Assembly (NCBI RefSeq): GCF_017052585.1
Contig: NZ_JAFFHZ010000001.1
Location: forward strand, 434,001-498,000
Source of the DNA: Paenibacillus apiarius
GTDB taxonomy: Bacteria; Bacillota; Bacilli; Paenibacillales; Paenibacillaceae
Reading direction: 5' to 3'
Length of the DNA: 64,000 bases
A program made the translations under genes and the position numbers. The notes below the pieces were generated by a model. That model saw only the letters and a list, made by a program, of their open reading frames with translations, did no database searches and was not told the DNA's origin. Shown here in pieces: positions 1 through 7,849 of this stretch (positions are counted from its first letter, which is position 1; the number at the start of each line of letters is the position of its first letter).

Positions 1-199
1 TATCTTCCAGCTCTTGATACAGGACGACCGGAGCGCCATATTCAAGCTCGTGGATGCAGCTGTCCTTCTTCTCTTCCGGTATGATCGCGCTGAGTTGAAG
101 CTGCACATGCTCATTAACCTCTCTGGTCAGGGTAAGTCCGGTCAGGCTGTGCAGATCAACCTGAATATCGAGAATCAACCCCGCGTATCTAATCCTCAT
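1..199 (-). CDS. VgrG-like spike protein, N-terminal part only (runs off left edge)
   Basis: An open frame starts with ATG at 197-199, behind a GGAGGAGGG-type ribosome binding site, and continues past the window edge; about 66 codons are visible. The stretch REVNEHVQLQLSAIIPEEKK lines up with QQVNEHGKLTFSGVISEEHK near the start of the VgrG-like protein at 2547-4043, so I infer a second, diverged VgrG/phage late-control-D family spike. The family forms the trimeric puncture tip of contractile injection systems. It follows the PAAR-like gene by 30 bases in the same orientation, as expected for a tip module. Only the beginning of the gp27-like domain is present, so function rests on this short similarity and on context. 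Confidence 0.6.
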   Translation of the reverse strand, partial: MRIRYAGLILDIQVDLHSLTGLTLTREVNEHVQLQLSAIIPEEKKDSCIHELEYGAPVVLYQELED

Positions 200-229
200 T
201 CTCTTCCTTCCCTCCTCCCGCAGACTGAT

Positions 230-727
230 CTATTCTCTCTGCCCGTCATGGATGATAGTGATGACTCCTCCATAGACGCATGTATTCGTGCAGGTGCTCA
301 GCAGCGCGTCTTTCCCCCCGATCGTCACGTTCTCTTTCCCTGATTGCCAAGGCATCGTCACGTTCGGAACGCACATCGCGACGCACACGGGCGCCGGAAC
401 CTCCTCTGGAGGCGGCGCTTCCTTCTTAATGAACAGACTGGCGAACCATCCTGCTTCCTCCTGCTTGGGCATAGGGGGAAGCGCATCGATTACGGCCTGC
501 ACATCCGGATTCTGCGTGCTCTGGCATAAGCCGAACGGCCTGATGTTCGTCATCGGCACGCGATCCTCGACATTCAATTGCGGTTGATCATGGATGTAGT
601 CTCCGTGGCTGGCGGGGACGATGAGCCGGGCCGGACGCGTTCCTTGGGAACATGCGCAATATGCGCCATGCACGACATATGTGGGCTCTTTCTGTTCGCC
701 GCCTCCACCATCCATCATTTCTTCCAT
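230..727 (-). CDS. DUF4280 PAAR-like tip protein
   Basis: 165 residues. The start ATG at 725-727 is chosen because it follows GACAGGAGGGGATTGC; the open frame upstream of it is not preceded by a binding site. After a short acidic, glycine-rich N-terminus come YVVHGAYCACSQGT, CQSTQNPDVQ, APVCVAMCVPNVTMPW and CTNTCVYGGVITI, the Cys-containing, Gly/Pro-rich beta pattern of DUF4280 proteins, which resemble PAAR cone proteins capping VgrG spikes. The region around residues 95-115 carries a Pro/Glu-rich insertion. It lies between an immunity-like gene and a second VgrG-like gene, which supports a role as a sharpening tip or effector carrier. DUF4280 is well matched; that it caps a spike is inference from family and context. 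Confidence 0.75.
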   Translation of the reverse strand: MEEMMDGGGGEQKEPTYVVHGAYCACSQGTRPARLIVPASHGDYIHDQPQLNVEDRVPMTNIRPFGLCQSTQNPDVQAVIDALPPMPKQEEAGWFASLFIKKEAPPPEEVPAPVCVAMCVPNVTMPWQSGKENVTIGGKDALLSTCTNTCVYGGVITIIHDGQRE

Positions 728-764
728 TGCAATCCCCTCCTGTCTTCCTTTTCCGTAAACCGCC

Positions 765-1334
765 TTACTCGGACTGCTCCGCTCCAGCCTCGGACACCGC
801 CTGCTCTGGCGCGCGGCAGCAGCCCACCTGTTCCAGCCGAAAGCCCAGCAAGTCTCTTCGTAACAGGCTTTCAGCGACATCGAGATTGATGATGACGCAT
901 TTCTCAAGCAGTCCCTGCACCCGGAAGATCGCATGCCCGGCAGCCTTCGCATGATCGATTACGATGCTTTTGACTGCGCCTGTTTTATAAAATTCCGTGC
1001 GCTCCGACAAGCAGTCCACTCGGGGAAGGAGCAGCAGCCAATATATCTTTTGCATGCTGTGCTGCGGATTCGACAGGACGGCGCACTTGAATGCCAGCCC
1101 CGGATCATGCAGCTCCAGCACCTTTTTCAGTCCATCCGCCACAAGCACGACGGGTTTGCCGATATAATCGGGATAGACGCTATCCGCGCTGCCTTCCACA
1201 AACACCACGGTCATGTCATTAAGGTCGTCCGCCTGCTCCGGCATTACCTCGATTGTTTTGTTGGTCGATTTCAAACCGGCAAACCGGATGATGTTGTCCA
1301 CATTCTCATCCTGTGAAATGATGAAATATTCCAT
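765..1334 (-). CDS. Imm11-like (DUF1629) putative immunity protein
   Basis: 189 residues. ATG at 1332-1334 follows a GGGAGGAGCT binding site; upstream in-frame codons are an extension without one. The beginning MEYFIISQDENVDN and the end, with AIFRVQG, then CVIINLDVAESLLRRD and LLGFRLEQV, match the layout of Imm11/DUF1629 proteins, in which a C-terminal segment reads like V(I/F)I(S/N)xxxxExLxxxxLxGFxxE. Such proteins are often encoded beside polymorphic toxins and are proposed to neutralise them. Here it sits between the pentapeptide-repeat gene and the DUF4280 gene. No classical nuclease or deaminase toxin is visible in the window, so the matching toxin may be the pentapeptide protein or lie past the left edge. 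The assignment is by pattern only. Confidence 0.55.
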   Translation of the reverse strand: MEYFIISQDENVDNIIRFAGLKSTNKTIEVMPEQADDLNDMTVVFVEGSADSVYPDYIGKPVVLVADGLKKVLELHDPGLAFKCAVLSNPQHSMQKIYWLLLLPRVDCLSERTEFYKTGAVKSIVIDHAKAAGHAIFRVQGLLEKCVIINLDVAESLLRRDLLGFRLEQVGCCRAPEQAVSEAGAEQSE

Positions 1335-1369
1335 AGCTCCTCCCATTTGCGTGCGCGGCTTCCGTCTAA

Positions 1370-2506
1370 TCAAGCCTCGGCGATCAAGATACGCTGCAAT
1401 TGCGCCTCGCTTAGGCTGAGATGCTGCACATCCCCCGCCAAAAACATCGCCCCTTCCAGATCCGCATCCGCAAAGCTCGTATTCTTCAACACCGCCCCCC
1501 GAAAATCCGCACCTCGGACATCGGCTCCCCTGAAGCTCGCATCTTCCAGATTGGCGCCCGCAAAGCATGTCTCCATGAATGGCGGGATATGGAGCTGTTC
1601 CTGCGTCGGAAAGGTCAAACCCGCCTGTATCTCCTCCAGCTTGCAATTACGCAGATTGGCTCCTCTGAAGCTCGCGCCATGAACGATGCTGTTGTTCAAA
1701 TCGGCTCCTTCCAGATTGGCGCCGCCGAAATCGGCGCCGATGAACGCGCAGCCCCATAATAAGTTGCCGGCTAGCGTGCTTTCGGAGAAATCCGCAAAGC
1801 TGAAGTTCAACAATTTAAAATACATGCCGCTGAAATCCAACCCGCTAAACACTTCATAGACGTATTCGGTTCTTGTGCCGGCGGAGAACATCTCCTGCAG
1901 CTCCCGGCTCTCCTTCACCCTTGCATCGTGCCTGTATACCAGTTCGCTCCGATCCTTGTATTCTCCGACGTGGACATACAGCTCGTCTTCTTTGTCGATG
2001 GCGGCGAACTCGGCGGTGCGAACCGCTTGCTTCATCGCATATCTGGCCAGCTTAATCATATAAGCCATATACCACACGGTCTCCGTCCGAATGATGGACG
2101 CCACGTCGGCGGGCGAAATCTTTCCGACATACATTCTGCTCTTTTGTGAAATACAGCTTGCGAATTCCTCCAAGTAAGTCAAAATCCATCCTGCGTCATA
2201 TTCGGCGGCGCATTCCTCCGCATCTCCGTACCACTGCCCGTCATACGCATCAATCCGGCAGCGGTGATCCCCGCTCAATATCCGGTTGCGCAGAACGGCA
2301 AATTGGATGTACTTGATTTTTCCTTTCCGCTTCTGATCCTGCAAGCGGCGGATTTCCACGCATATTCGCTTGAACGACTCGATAAATTCATCAGCCAGCC
2401 TCTCCCTCTCCGTCATCACGACCTGATGGAGAGCCAACATTTGCTCCATGCGCTTATCGGCTACCACAGTCTGCTGCCAATGCCGCAGCGCCTCGTCTCT
2501 TGTCAC
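1370..2506 (-). CDS. Pentapeptide-repeat protein of the injection cassette
   Basis: 378 residues in two halves. Residues 1-215 are mostly helical, rich in Arg/Glu/Lys, and resemble nothing I recognise. From about residue 220 to 370 a series of A(D/N)LxX-type pentapeptides follows, for example GADFGGANLEGADL, GANLEDASFRGADV and DADLEGAMF, which would fold as a right-handed quadrilateral beta helix. A short break near residues 290-315 interrupts the helix. The gene sits 40 bases downstream of the VgrG-like gene, so it may be cargo, an adaptor, or a scaffold. Family membership is clear from the repeats; the role is inference. No catalytic motif was seen in the N-terminal half. Confidence 0.8.
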   Translation of the reverse strand: MTRDEALRHWQQTVVADKRMEQMLALHQVVMTERERLADEFIESFKRICVEIRRLQDQKRKGKIKYIQFAVLRNRILSGDHRCRIDAYDGQWYGDAEECAAEYDAGWILTYLEEFASCISQKSRMYVGKISPADVASIIRTETVWYMAYMIKLARYAMKQAVRTAEFAAIDKEDELYVHVGEYKDRSELVYRHDARVKESRELQEMFSAGTRTEYVYEVFSGLDFSGMYFKLLNFSFADFSESTLAGNLLWGCAFIGADFGGANLEGADLNNSIVHGASFRGANLRNCKLEEIQAGLTFPTQEQLHIPPFMETCFAGANLEDASFRGADVRGADFRGAVLKNTSFADADLEGAMFLAGDVQHLSLSEAQLQRILIAEA

Positions 2507-2546
2507 AACGGATCTCCCTTTCTGCGCGGAGCGCCCTATTGCCCGT

Positions 2547-4043
2547 CTAGTTCGTAAATACTTCCGTGCCTTTCAATTCCGTGTTTCCCCCGCTATTCAA
2601 CACGATTTTTCCGCCTTTTTGGCTTTCTATCGAGATTTCCTCGCTTGCCGTCATCATCAGCGTCTTATCCGCCCGGATGGTCACGTTCTCTTTGGATGTC
2701 AACGAGACCTCGTTCTGCCCGACAATCGTGACCGAGCCGCTCTGATCCAGCATAATCGTCGCTTGTCCGTTGCTCGCGGAGATGAGCACATGATTGGGAG
2801 CAAGCGTCACCTCCATGCCCGATGAATTGCGAAAATACCGGACGTTCGGATCAGCCATCCGATCCTGGGAACCCCCGCCTTGGGAGCCGCTGACCGCGCC
2901 GCCTCCGCCAGCGCCTTGCAGCGTTGAACCGGGCGGCTCTCCCGCATATGAATTGACGGAGCTGATCGCAAACGCCTCTTCTTCCCGCTCGCTCGGAAAT
3001 GTCACCCGGACGCTGTCGCCCGCTTCGGGCATGCAATACCAGCCGCTGCCGTCTGCGGACGCATATACGGTAGAGTAGGGAAACCAGTATGCCTTGCCGG
3101 CATCCTGCTCTTTATCGATATCCAGCCGCACCTTTACCTTGTCTCTGTTAATCGCCAGCACTGTTCCGCCCACCGAAGCTCCCCTGATGGCATCGTTATA
3201 GGGCTGTTCCCGGTTCAAGCCCTTGCGGGTCGTAATGGTATAAGTGTGCGTGACCGCGCCTTTCTCCATCGTGGAAACGGCCTTCCCGACATACAGCCGC
3301 GCCTTCTGAAAGTCGACGGCATCGCCCAACTGCAGCAATTGGCTGGTTGTAACCTCGTAAAATATGAAATCGCTCTCATGAGCATCCGGCCGGATGTTTG
3401 TGTGATAGGTCATATAATCGGCGAGCTTCTTTTTGACGATATAATTGAACTCTTCCAGCTTCTTTACCGCGCCGGTATCGGGCAACCCGAAAAAGAACTT
3501 GATATCCTGGAACTTCTCGGCGGGCACCACCACTGTGTCAAGGCGGGACGCCATCCTTTTCAGAAATGCCCAATCCGTTTCCTTGTACTGCATGACCAAA
3601 TTTCCGATGCCGGGATTTTTATCCGCCGTGTAATTCACATCATAGTTCGAATAATCTTTGCCTATCTTTTGGACAAGCTGGCCGTAATTCATCGACGCAT
3701 CCTGGAACGATCTGCTCTTCACGCGGACATCCAGCATGACGGAGCTTGTCCATGCTTCCGCCTGGATGGTATAGACATCACGCGATTTTTCGATGCGCAT
3801 TTCGGTAATAATTCCGGAAAACAATACCCGCTCTCCGCCCTGCTCCATCATCTGCTTCACTTGAACCGGCGTCTGTTCATTGAGCGTGTACAGATCGTTA
3901 TCTTTATGCTCCTCTGAAATGACGCCCGAAAAGGTTAATTTGCCGTGTTCATTCACCTGCTGAATCATTCTCAATTCCAGCAGCTGCATATGATCAAAGG
4001 GAGCGACTCTCACATTTTGATAGGACAACAGAGTGGCACTCAT
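2547..4043 (-). CDS. VgrG/Pvc8-family contractile injection spike protein
   Basis: 498 residues. The start ATG at 4041-4043 overlaps the stop of the upstream gene as ATGA, so translation is probably coupled. Residues 1-290 resemble the gp27-like ring of phage late-control-D proteins, with VMLDVRVKSRSFQ and DWAFLKRMASRLDT typical of this domain. About 290-375 is a gp5-like OB fold (VGGTVLAINRDKVKVRLD, then WFPYSTVYA and MPEAGDSVRVTFP). A glycine-rich linker (385-410) leads to a C-terminal beta-prism with repeating valine strands (VTIVGQNEVSLTSKENVTIR). VgrG proteins form the trimeric needle tip that carries effectors. No sheath, tube or baseplate gene is in the window, so the apparatus must be encoded elsewhere. 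Confidence 0.85.
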   Translation of the reverse strand: MSATLLSYQNVRVAPFDHMQLLELRMIQQVNEHGKLTFSGVISEEHKDNDLYTLNEQTPVQVKQMMEQGGERVLFSGIITEMRIEKSRDVYTIQAEAWTSSVMLDVRVKSRSFQDASMNYGQLVQKIGKDYSNYDVNYTADKNPGIGNLVMQYKETDWAFLKRMASRLDTVVVPAEKFQDIKFFFGLPDTGAVKKLEEFNYIVKKKLADYMTYHTNIRPDAHESDFIFYEVTTSQLLQLGDAVDFQKARLYVGKAVSTMEKGAVTHTYTITTRKGLNREQPYNDAIRGASVGGTVLAINRDKVKVRLDIDKEQDAGKAYWFPYSTVYASADGSGWYCMPEAGDSVRVTFPSEREEEAFAISSVNSYAGEPPGSTLQGAGGGGAVSGSQGGGSQDRMADPNVRYFRNSSGMEVTLAPNHVLISASNGQATIMLDQSGSVTIVGQNEVSLTSKENVTIRADKTLMMTASEEISIESQKGGKIVLNSGGNTELKGTEVFTN

Positions 4044-4705
4044 CCGTTCGCCACCTCCATCGAATCGATCATTTCCTGTGCGATGCATGTCCACAGCTTG
4101 CCGTGCTTCCCGTTGCAGTTGATGTTGCCAATCAGGCGCTTCCGGCCTGCGTCCACAAAAAATAAAAAGTTAAAAACCTTCCCTTGCGCCACCGGATTCA
4201 TGAAAGAGCAATAGTGGATTCGTTGCCCGTTCACTTCCTTCGCCCCATCGTCCACCCACTCTGTGTTCAGCTCCATGTTCTTCATGTTCCGGATCATCTC
4301 GGGCTTCATTGCCTGCATATCGATCGCTTGCCCGGGATGATCGGTATATTGCAGGATGACGTTCACTGCGTGCGCTTCGTTCTGGAACACCTTCTGCTGC
4401 TCGGTATCGAGCGTGCAGATGAGAAAGTCTTTCGGGAACAAAAAGCGCAGCGCCGGCTGAAAGAAGCCGCGCTTCTCGAATTCCACCAGGGAGCCGTTGA
4501 TATCGACACGGCCATTGCGCATCCCTTCTCTAATCTCCTGCTGCCAGATTGCTTCCTGCTCGGCGTATGATGCTTGCTGTCCGGCTTCCGCGGATCGCTC
4601 CGCAGCTGCTTCCTGCCTGGCGGCTTGTTTTTCATGGCTATCCCGCTGCTCCGCATTTCTCTTCCTTTTTTCCAGCTCGATAATCTTCTCGTCCAGATGC
4701 TTCAT
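4040..4705 (-). CDS. DcrB/DUF1795 (Eag-like) effector chaperone with coiled-coil N-terminus
   Basis: 221 residues. Residues 1-60 are a charged, Ala/Gln/Glu-rich coiled coil. The rest (about 65-221) matches the DcrB/PsbP-like DUF1795 fold: INGSLVEFEKRGF, then LRFLFPKDF, HYCSFMNPVAQGKVFNFLFF, and AQEMIDSMEV at the end. In Gram-negative type VI systems DUF1795 Eag proteins load membrane-active effectors onto VgrG. It is the first gene of the minus-strand cassette and overlaps the VgrG-like start by four bases, which favours a chaperone role here. The fused coiled coil is unusual compared with plain Eag proteins. The DUF1795 call is by pattern; the chaperone role is inference from family and context. 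Confidence 0.65.
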   Translation of the reverse strand: MKHLDEKIIELEKRKRNAEQRDSHEKQAARQEAAAERSAEAGQQASYAEQEAIWQQEIREGMRNGRVDINGSLVEFEKRGFFQPALRFLFPKDFLICTLDTEQQKVFQNEAHAVNVILQYTDHPGQAIDMQAMKPEMIRNMKNMELNTEWVDDGAKEVNGQRIHYCSFMNPVAQGKVFNFLFFVDAGRKRLIGNINCNGKHGKLWTCIAQEMIDSMEVANG

Positions 4706-4976
4706 TGGAATTTCCCCCTCTTCGGATGTTGCTGATTCCTAACGCCGGTGTCCAATTCTCCTTCTTAAATTGAATAAATATCCAATCAAGTATTAATTAT
4801 GATATCGGCATACTTTGGAACATTTTTCAGGTTTGATGATCACTATTTTGAAAGGAACGTTATGGAGTATGGAACAAGGCAAAAAAAGTGAAAGCTAGTA
4901 CGGTGATTGGCGCAAACAAAATGCGTTGCCCAAGCTTGCATCACGAAGCTGCCGGGTCCGGCCTTGGAACGCGGAA

Positions 4977-5006
4977 TTCTTGTTTGCGTACACTTTCATG
5001 TATAAT
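4977..5006 (+). promoter_or_regulatory. Probable SigA promoter of the acetyltransferase gene
   Basis: TATAAT at 5001-5006 lies 47 bases before the ATG at 5053, with a weak TTCTTG -35 (4977-4982) 18 bases upstream. The 347-base gap 4706-5052 between divergent genes holds this promoter and an AT-rich part (4755-4860) that should carry the minus-strand promoter, but I could not fix that one. Confidence 0.5.
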
Positions 5007-5052
5007 GAAACTACTCAAATGAAGCTCTTCGAAAAATTGGAGGTTATAACTC

Positions 5053-6273
5053 ATGAGTCGCCAGAAATTGCAAGAGAGACTCAAAATGAAGGATGTTGAA
5101 ACGAAACACGGAGAGCAGTTCAACAATTTGCTGCGCTATGTGTTTCAAGTAACCAATCATGATTTGCAAGCCTTGGGCTGGGAGAACAGAGAGATTGCGC
5201 AGGCCAAGCTGCCCGTGCTGAAGCAAGCCGACGTATTGGGCTGGTTCGATGGCGACAATCTGATATCGCAGCTTGCCGTCTACCCTTTTCAGGTTAATAT
5301 TTTCGGGCAAATTTACGAAATGGGCGGACTGACCGGAGTCGGCACCTACCCTGAATACGCCAATCTTGGCTTGATGAACAAGCTAATGCGCCAAGCGCTG
5401 ACGAATATGCGGGAGCGCAAACAGTCTATTTCTTATCTGTATCCGTACTCCATCCCCTATTACCGCCGCAAAGGCTGGGAAATTATATCCGATAAAATAT
5501 CGTTCGAAGTGAAGGACACTCAACTGCCGAAATTGAAGACCGTGCCCGGCAATGTCGAGCGCGTGACGATCGAGCATCCTGACATCAAACAGGTCTATCA
5601 CCGCTTTGCCCTGCAAACGCACGGGGCCATGCTCCGCAACGAGCTGGCGTGGGAAGAGTATTTGCGCTGGGACCTGGACGATATGACGGTGGCTATCTAT
5701 TATGACAGCGACCATGAGCCAATGGGCTATCTGCTGTACTGGATCGCCGAGGAAATCTTTTATATGAAGGAAATGGTGTTCGTCAATCAAGAAGCGCGGA
5801 CAGGCCTATGGAATTTCATCAGTGCCCACTTCTCCATGGTAACCCGCGTCAAAGGGCACATCTATACGGATGAACCGCTCGCGTTCTTGCTGGATGATGG
5901 CGACATCAAGGAGACGATTGCTCCTTACTACATGGCGCGCATTGTCGATATCAGCCTGTTCCTGGAGCAGTACCCGTTCCAGCCGCAAGCGGCGGAGTGC
6001 CGGTTCACCTTCGTGCTGCATGATCCGATGCTGGAATGGAACCAAGGGATCTTTACATTGACCGTGGATAAGGATGGCAGAGGACATCTGACAAAAGGCG
6101 GAAGCACCCGCGACGCCGAATTCGATATCCAAACGTTGACGACGCTGCTTATGGGGTACAAACGGGCATCTTACTTGGCACGGATCGGCCGCTTTCAGGC
6201 GAATGAAGCCACCGTCAATTTGCTTGAGAGGCTGATCATACGCCAGCAGCCGTATTTCTCCGATTACTTCTGA
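5053..6273 (+). CDS. Eis-like GNAT N-acetyltransferase with SCP2-like C-terminal domain
   Basis: 406 residues, start ATG after TTGGAGGTTATAACTC. Residues 1-150 are a GNAT fold: the acetyl-CoA loop region reads GLTGVGTYPEYANLGLMNKLM (Eis-type V-x-T-x-P-x-x-R/N-x-x-G), followed by YLYPYSIPYYRRKGWE, the hallmark tyrosine/Gly-Trp segment of the Eis family. A second GNAT-like lobe spans about 160-290. The C-terminus (about 300-400) resembles a sterol-carrier (SCP2) domain with FTLTVDKDGRGHLTKGG and DIQTLTTLLMGYKRA. Eis proteins acetylate amino groups of aminoglycosides, peptides or proteins; the substrate here cannot be read. It is followed by a MerR regulator 26 bases downstream, suggesting one transcript and drug-responsive control. 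Confidence 0.85.
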   Translation: MSRQKLQERLKMKDVETKHGEQFNNLLRYVFQVTNHDLQALGWENREIAQAKLPVLKQADVLGWFDGDNLISQLAVYPFQVNIFGQIYEMGGLTGVGTYPEYANLGLMNKLMRQALTNMRERKQSISYLYPYSIPYYRRKGWEIISDKISFEVKDTQLPKLKTVPGNVERVTIEHPDIKQVYHRFALQTHGAMLRNELAWEEYLRWDLDDMTVAIYYDSDHEPMGYLLYWIAEEIFYMKEMVFVNQEARTGLWNFISAHFSMVTRVKGHIYTDEPLAFLLDDGDIKETIAPYYMARIVDISLFLEQYPFQPQAAECRFTFVLHDPMLEWNQGIFTLTVDKDGRGHLTKGGSTRDAEFDIQTLTTLLMGYKRASYLARIGRFQANEATVNLLERLIIRQQPYFSDYF

Positions 6274-6299
6274 TTGATGAGGGAGGGAGGCACAAGGAA

Positions 6300-7130
6300 A
6301 TGGAACCCTATTTTCGAATCGGGGAAATATCCTCTATTTTTAACATTCCTCTGCAAACGCTGAGATACTACGATAAAATAGGTCTATTTTCTCCGGTCCA
6401 TACCAATCAAGAAACAGGGTATCGTTATTACAACCTGCATCAGCTTCCGCTGCTGCATCAGATCAAAACGTTCAAAAGCATGGAGATACCCTTCTCTGAA
6501 ATTAAAGAGTTGACTTCGACAGATTGGAACGTTGATAAAATGGATCAAGTCTATGCCCTCCAGCTGGAACGGCTCGAACAGAAAATGAGGGAACTGCAAA
6601 CGTTAAAAACAGAGCTTGAAGCCAAGCGCCATCATTTCTTGGCGCTGCAGGCCCAGCCTAAAAATCAGATTTCCATTCGGCAATGCGGGGCAAGAGAAAT
6701 ATTTTGCAAACCGATTGACGTGTCGACCTATAAGGAGCAGGAAACGGAGTATTACCGCTCGTTCCTGCCCTTTTCCAACCAGATCGATTATATCAATGTG
6801 GAACCGGGCTTTATTGTGACGCGGCCCGCTTTTTTTAATGAACGAACGAAGGCTTCCTATTTATTTCTGGTCAACCCGACGGTCGTTCCGGAAGGATTTC
6901 AGTCTCATCACATGACAGAAGGCACTTATTTGACACTTCTTATCGAGGATAGCTATGCAAAATCTCCTTCCTATTACAGCTTGCTGCGGCAACACATTTT
7001 GAATCAAGGAATCGAGATAGTGAGCGACATCTACGAATTTTGTTACACCGTCCTGCCCAACGATAATAACGACATCAGCGTGTGGGAGCTGCAGGTTCAA
7101 ATAAACCCCTTGACCCTACCATCGTTGTAG
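6300..7130 (+). CDS. MerR-family transcriptional regulator (BmrR/BltR type)
   Basis: 276 residues, start ATG at 6300 behind GAGGGAGGGAGGC. Residues 1-70 contain the MerR winged helix: FRIGEISSIFNIPLQTLRYYDKIGLFSPV, then GYRYYNLHQL. A dimerisation coiled coil spans about 75-120 (QLERLEQKMRELQTLKTELEAKR). The C-terminal 150 residues resemble a ligand-binding, GyrI/BmrR-like effector domain (IEDSYAKSPSYYSLLRQHIL). These activators sense lipophilic compounds and twist promoters with long spacers. It lies between the acetyltransferase and the oxidoreductase and probably regulates one or both; the 44-base gap to the next gene leaves room for only a short leader. Confidence 0.85.
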   Translation: MEPYFRIGEISSIFNIPLQTLRYYDKIGLFSPVHTNQETGYRYYNLHQLPLLHQIKTFKSMEIPFSEIKELTSTDWNVDKMDQVYALQLERLEQKMRELQTLKTELEAKRHHFLALQAQPKNQISIRQCGAREIFCKPIDVSTYKEQETEYYRSFLPFSNQIDYINVEPGFIVTRPAFFNERTKASYLFLVNPTVVPEGFQSHHMTEGTYLTLLIEDSYAKSPSYYSLLRQHILNQGIEIVSDIYEFCYTVLPNDNNDISVWELQVQINPLTLPSL

Positions 7131-7174
7131 GGTTTAGACTAAGGCTATTCTCAGATGAAATTGGAGGAAGCCTT

Positions 7175-7765
7175 ATGAAAATACTTGTTGTCGTTGCCCA
7201 CCCCAGAACGGATTCGCTCACGTCAAGCATGGCGAAGCGGTTCACTGAAGGATTGACCGAAGCAGGACATGAATACGAAATCGCCGATTTGTATGCCGAA
7301 GGATTCAATCCGCTACTGCAACCGCAAGATGAGCCTGACTGGAATAATCCGAACAAGGCATATTCGGACGAGGTGCTGCGCGAAATGGACCGGATCCGGG
7401 CAAGCGACGCGATAGCCTTTATTTTCCCTATATGGTGGTACAGCGTTCCGGCCATATTGAAAGGGTACTTTGATCGGGTGTGGAACTATGGCTTTGCATA
7501 TGGTCCAGCCAAATTGCCCGTTCAAAAAATAAGATGGATCGCCTTGGTCGGCGAAACTCAGGCCAAATTCGAAAAGCGCGAGTATCATTTGCTGGTGCAG
7601 CAGCACCTGAACGTCGGCTTGGCGGGATATACCGGTGTTCAAGATTCCAACGTTCACTTTATGTATAATACGATCGGGGAATTCGCCGAGGGCCAGCAAG
7701 AGACGAATGAAGCTCATTTTGCCGCTCTATTGAACGAGGCTTATCGAATCGGGCACACTTTTTAA
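7175..7765 (+). CDS. Flavodoxin-fold NAD(P)H oxidoreductase (quinone reductase-like)
   Basis: 196 residues. Start ATG at 7175 follows TTGGAGGAAGCCTT; a longer GTG-initiated frame overlaps the MerR gene and lacks a binding site. It has the family layout: MKILVVVAHPRTDSLTSSM (flavin phosphate-binding first strand and loop), IFPIWWYSVPAILKGYFDRVW (typical of KefF/MdaB/NQO-type enzymes) and VGETQAKFEKREY. These FMN/FAD enzymes reduce quinones or nitroaromatics with two electrons. Directly downstream of the MerR regulator, hence a likely member of a drug- or electrophile-response unit. Followed by a strong terminator. Confidence 0.85.
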   Translation: MKILVVVAHPRTDSLTSSMAKRFTEGLTEAGHEYEIADLYAEGFNPLLQPQDEPDWNNPNKAYSDEVLREMDRIRASDAIAFIFPIWWYSVPAILKGYFDRVWNYGFAYGPAKLPVQKIRWIALVGETQAKFEKREYHLLVQQHLNVGLAGYTGVQDSNVHFMYNTIGEFAEGQQETNEAHFAALLNEAYRIGHTF

Positions 7766-7784
7766 GCACAACTGAAACAAATAC

Positions 7785-7838
7785 GACAGGGGGTATTCAC
7801 CGGGGTTCAGCGACGCAACCGGATACCCCCCCGTCTTT
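7785..7838 (+). terminator. Rho-independent terminator after the oxidoreductase gene
   Basis: GACAGGGGGTAT (7785-7796) pairs with ATACCCCCCCGTC (7823-7835), enclosing an inner CCGGGGTT/CAACCGG pairing, followed by TTTG. It separates the plus-strand operon from the convergent toxin gene ending at 7850. Confidence 0.8.
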
Positions 7839-7849
7839 GTTTCACTCTC

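Noticed and set aside
14..343. 109-codon plus-strand frame at the left edge
   Set aside because: Antisense to the second VgrG-like and DUF4280 genes; no binding site.
4920..4975. Possible riboswitch or rRNA-like fold before the acetyltransferase
   Set aside because: Only a five-base-pair GCCGG/CCGGC hairpin; no conserved riboswitch core.
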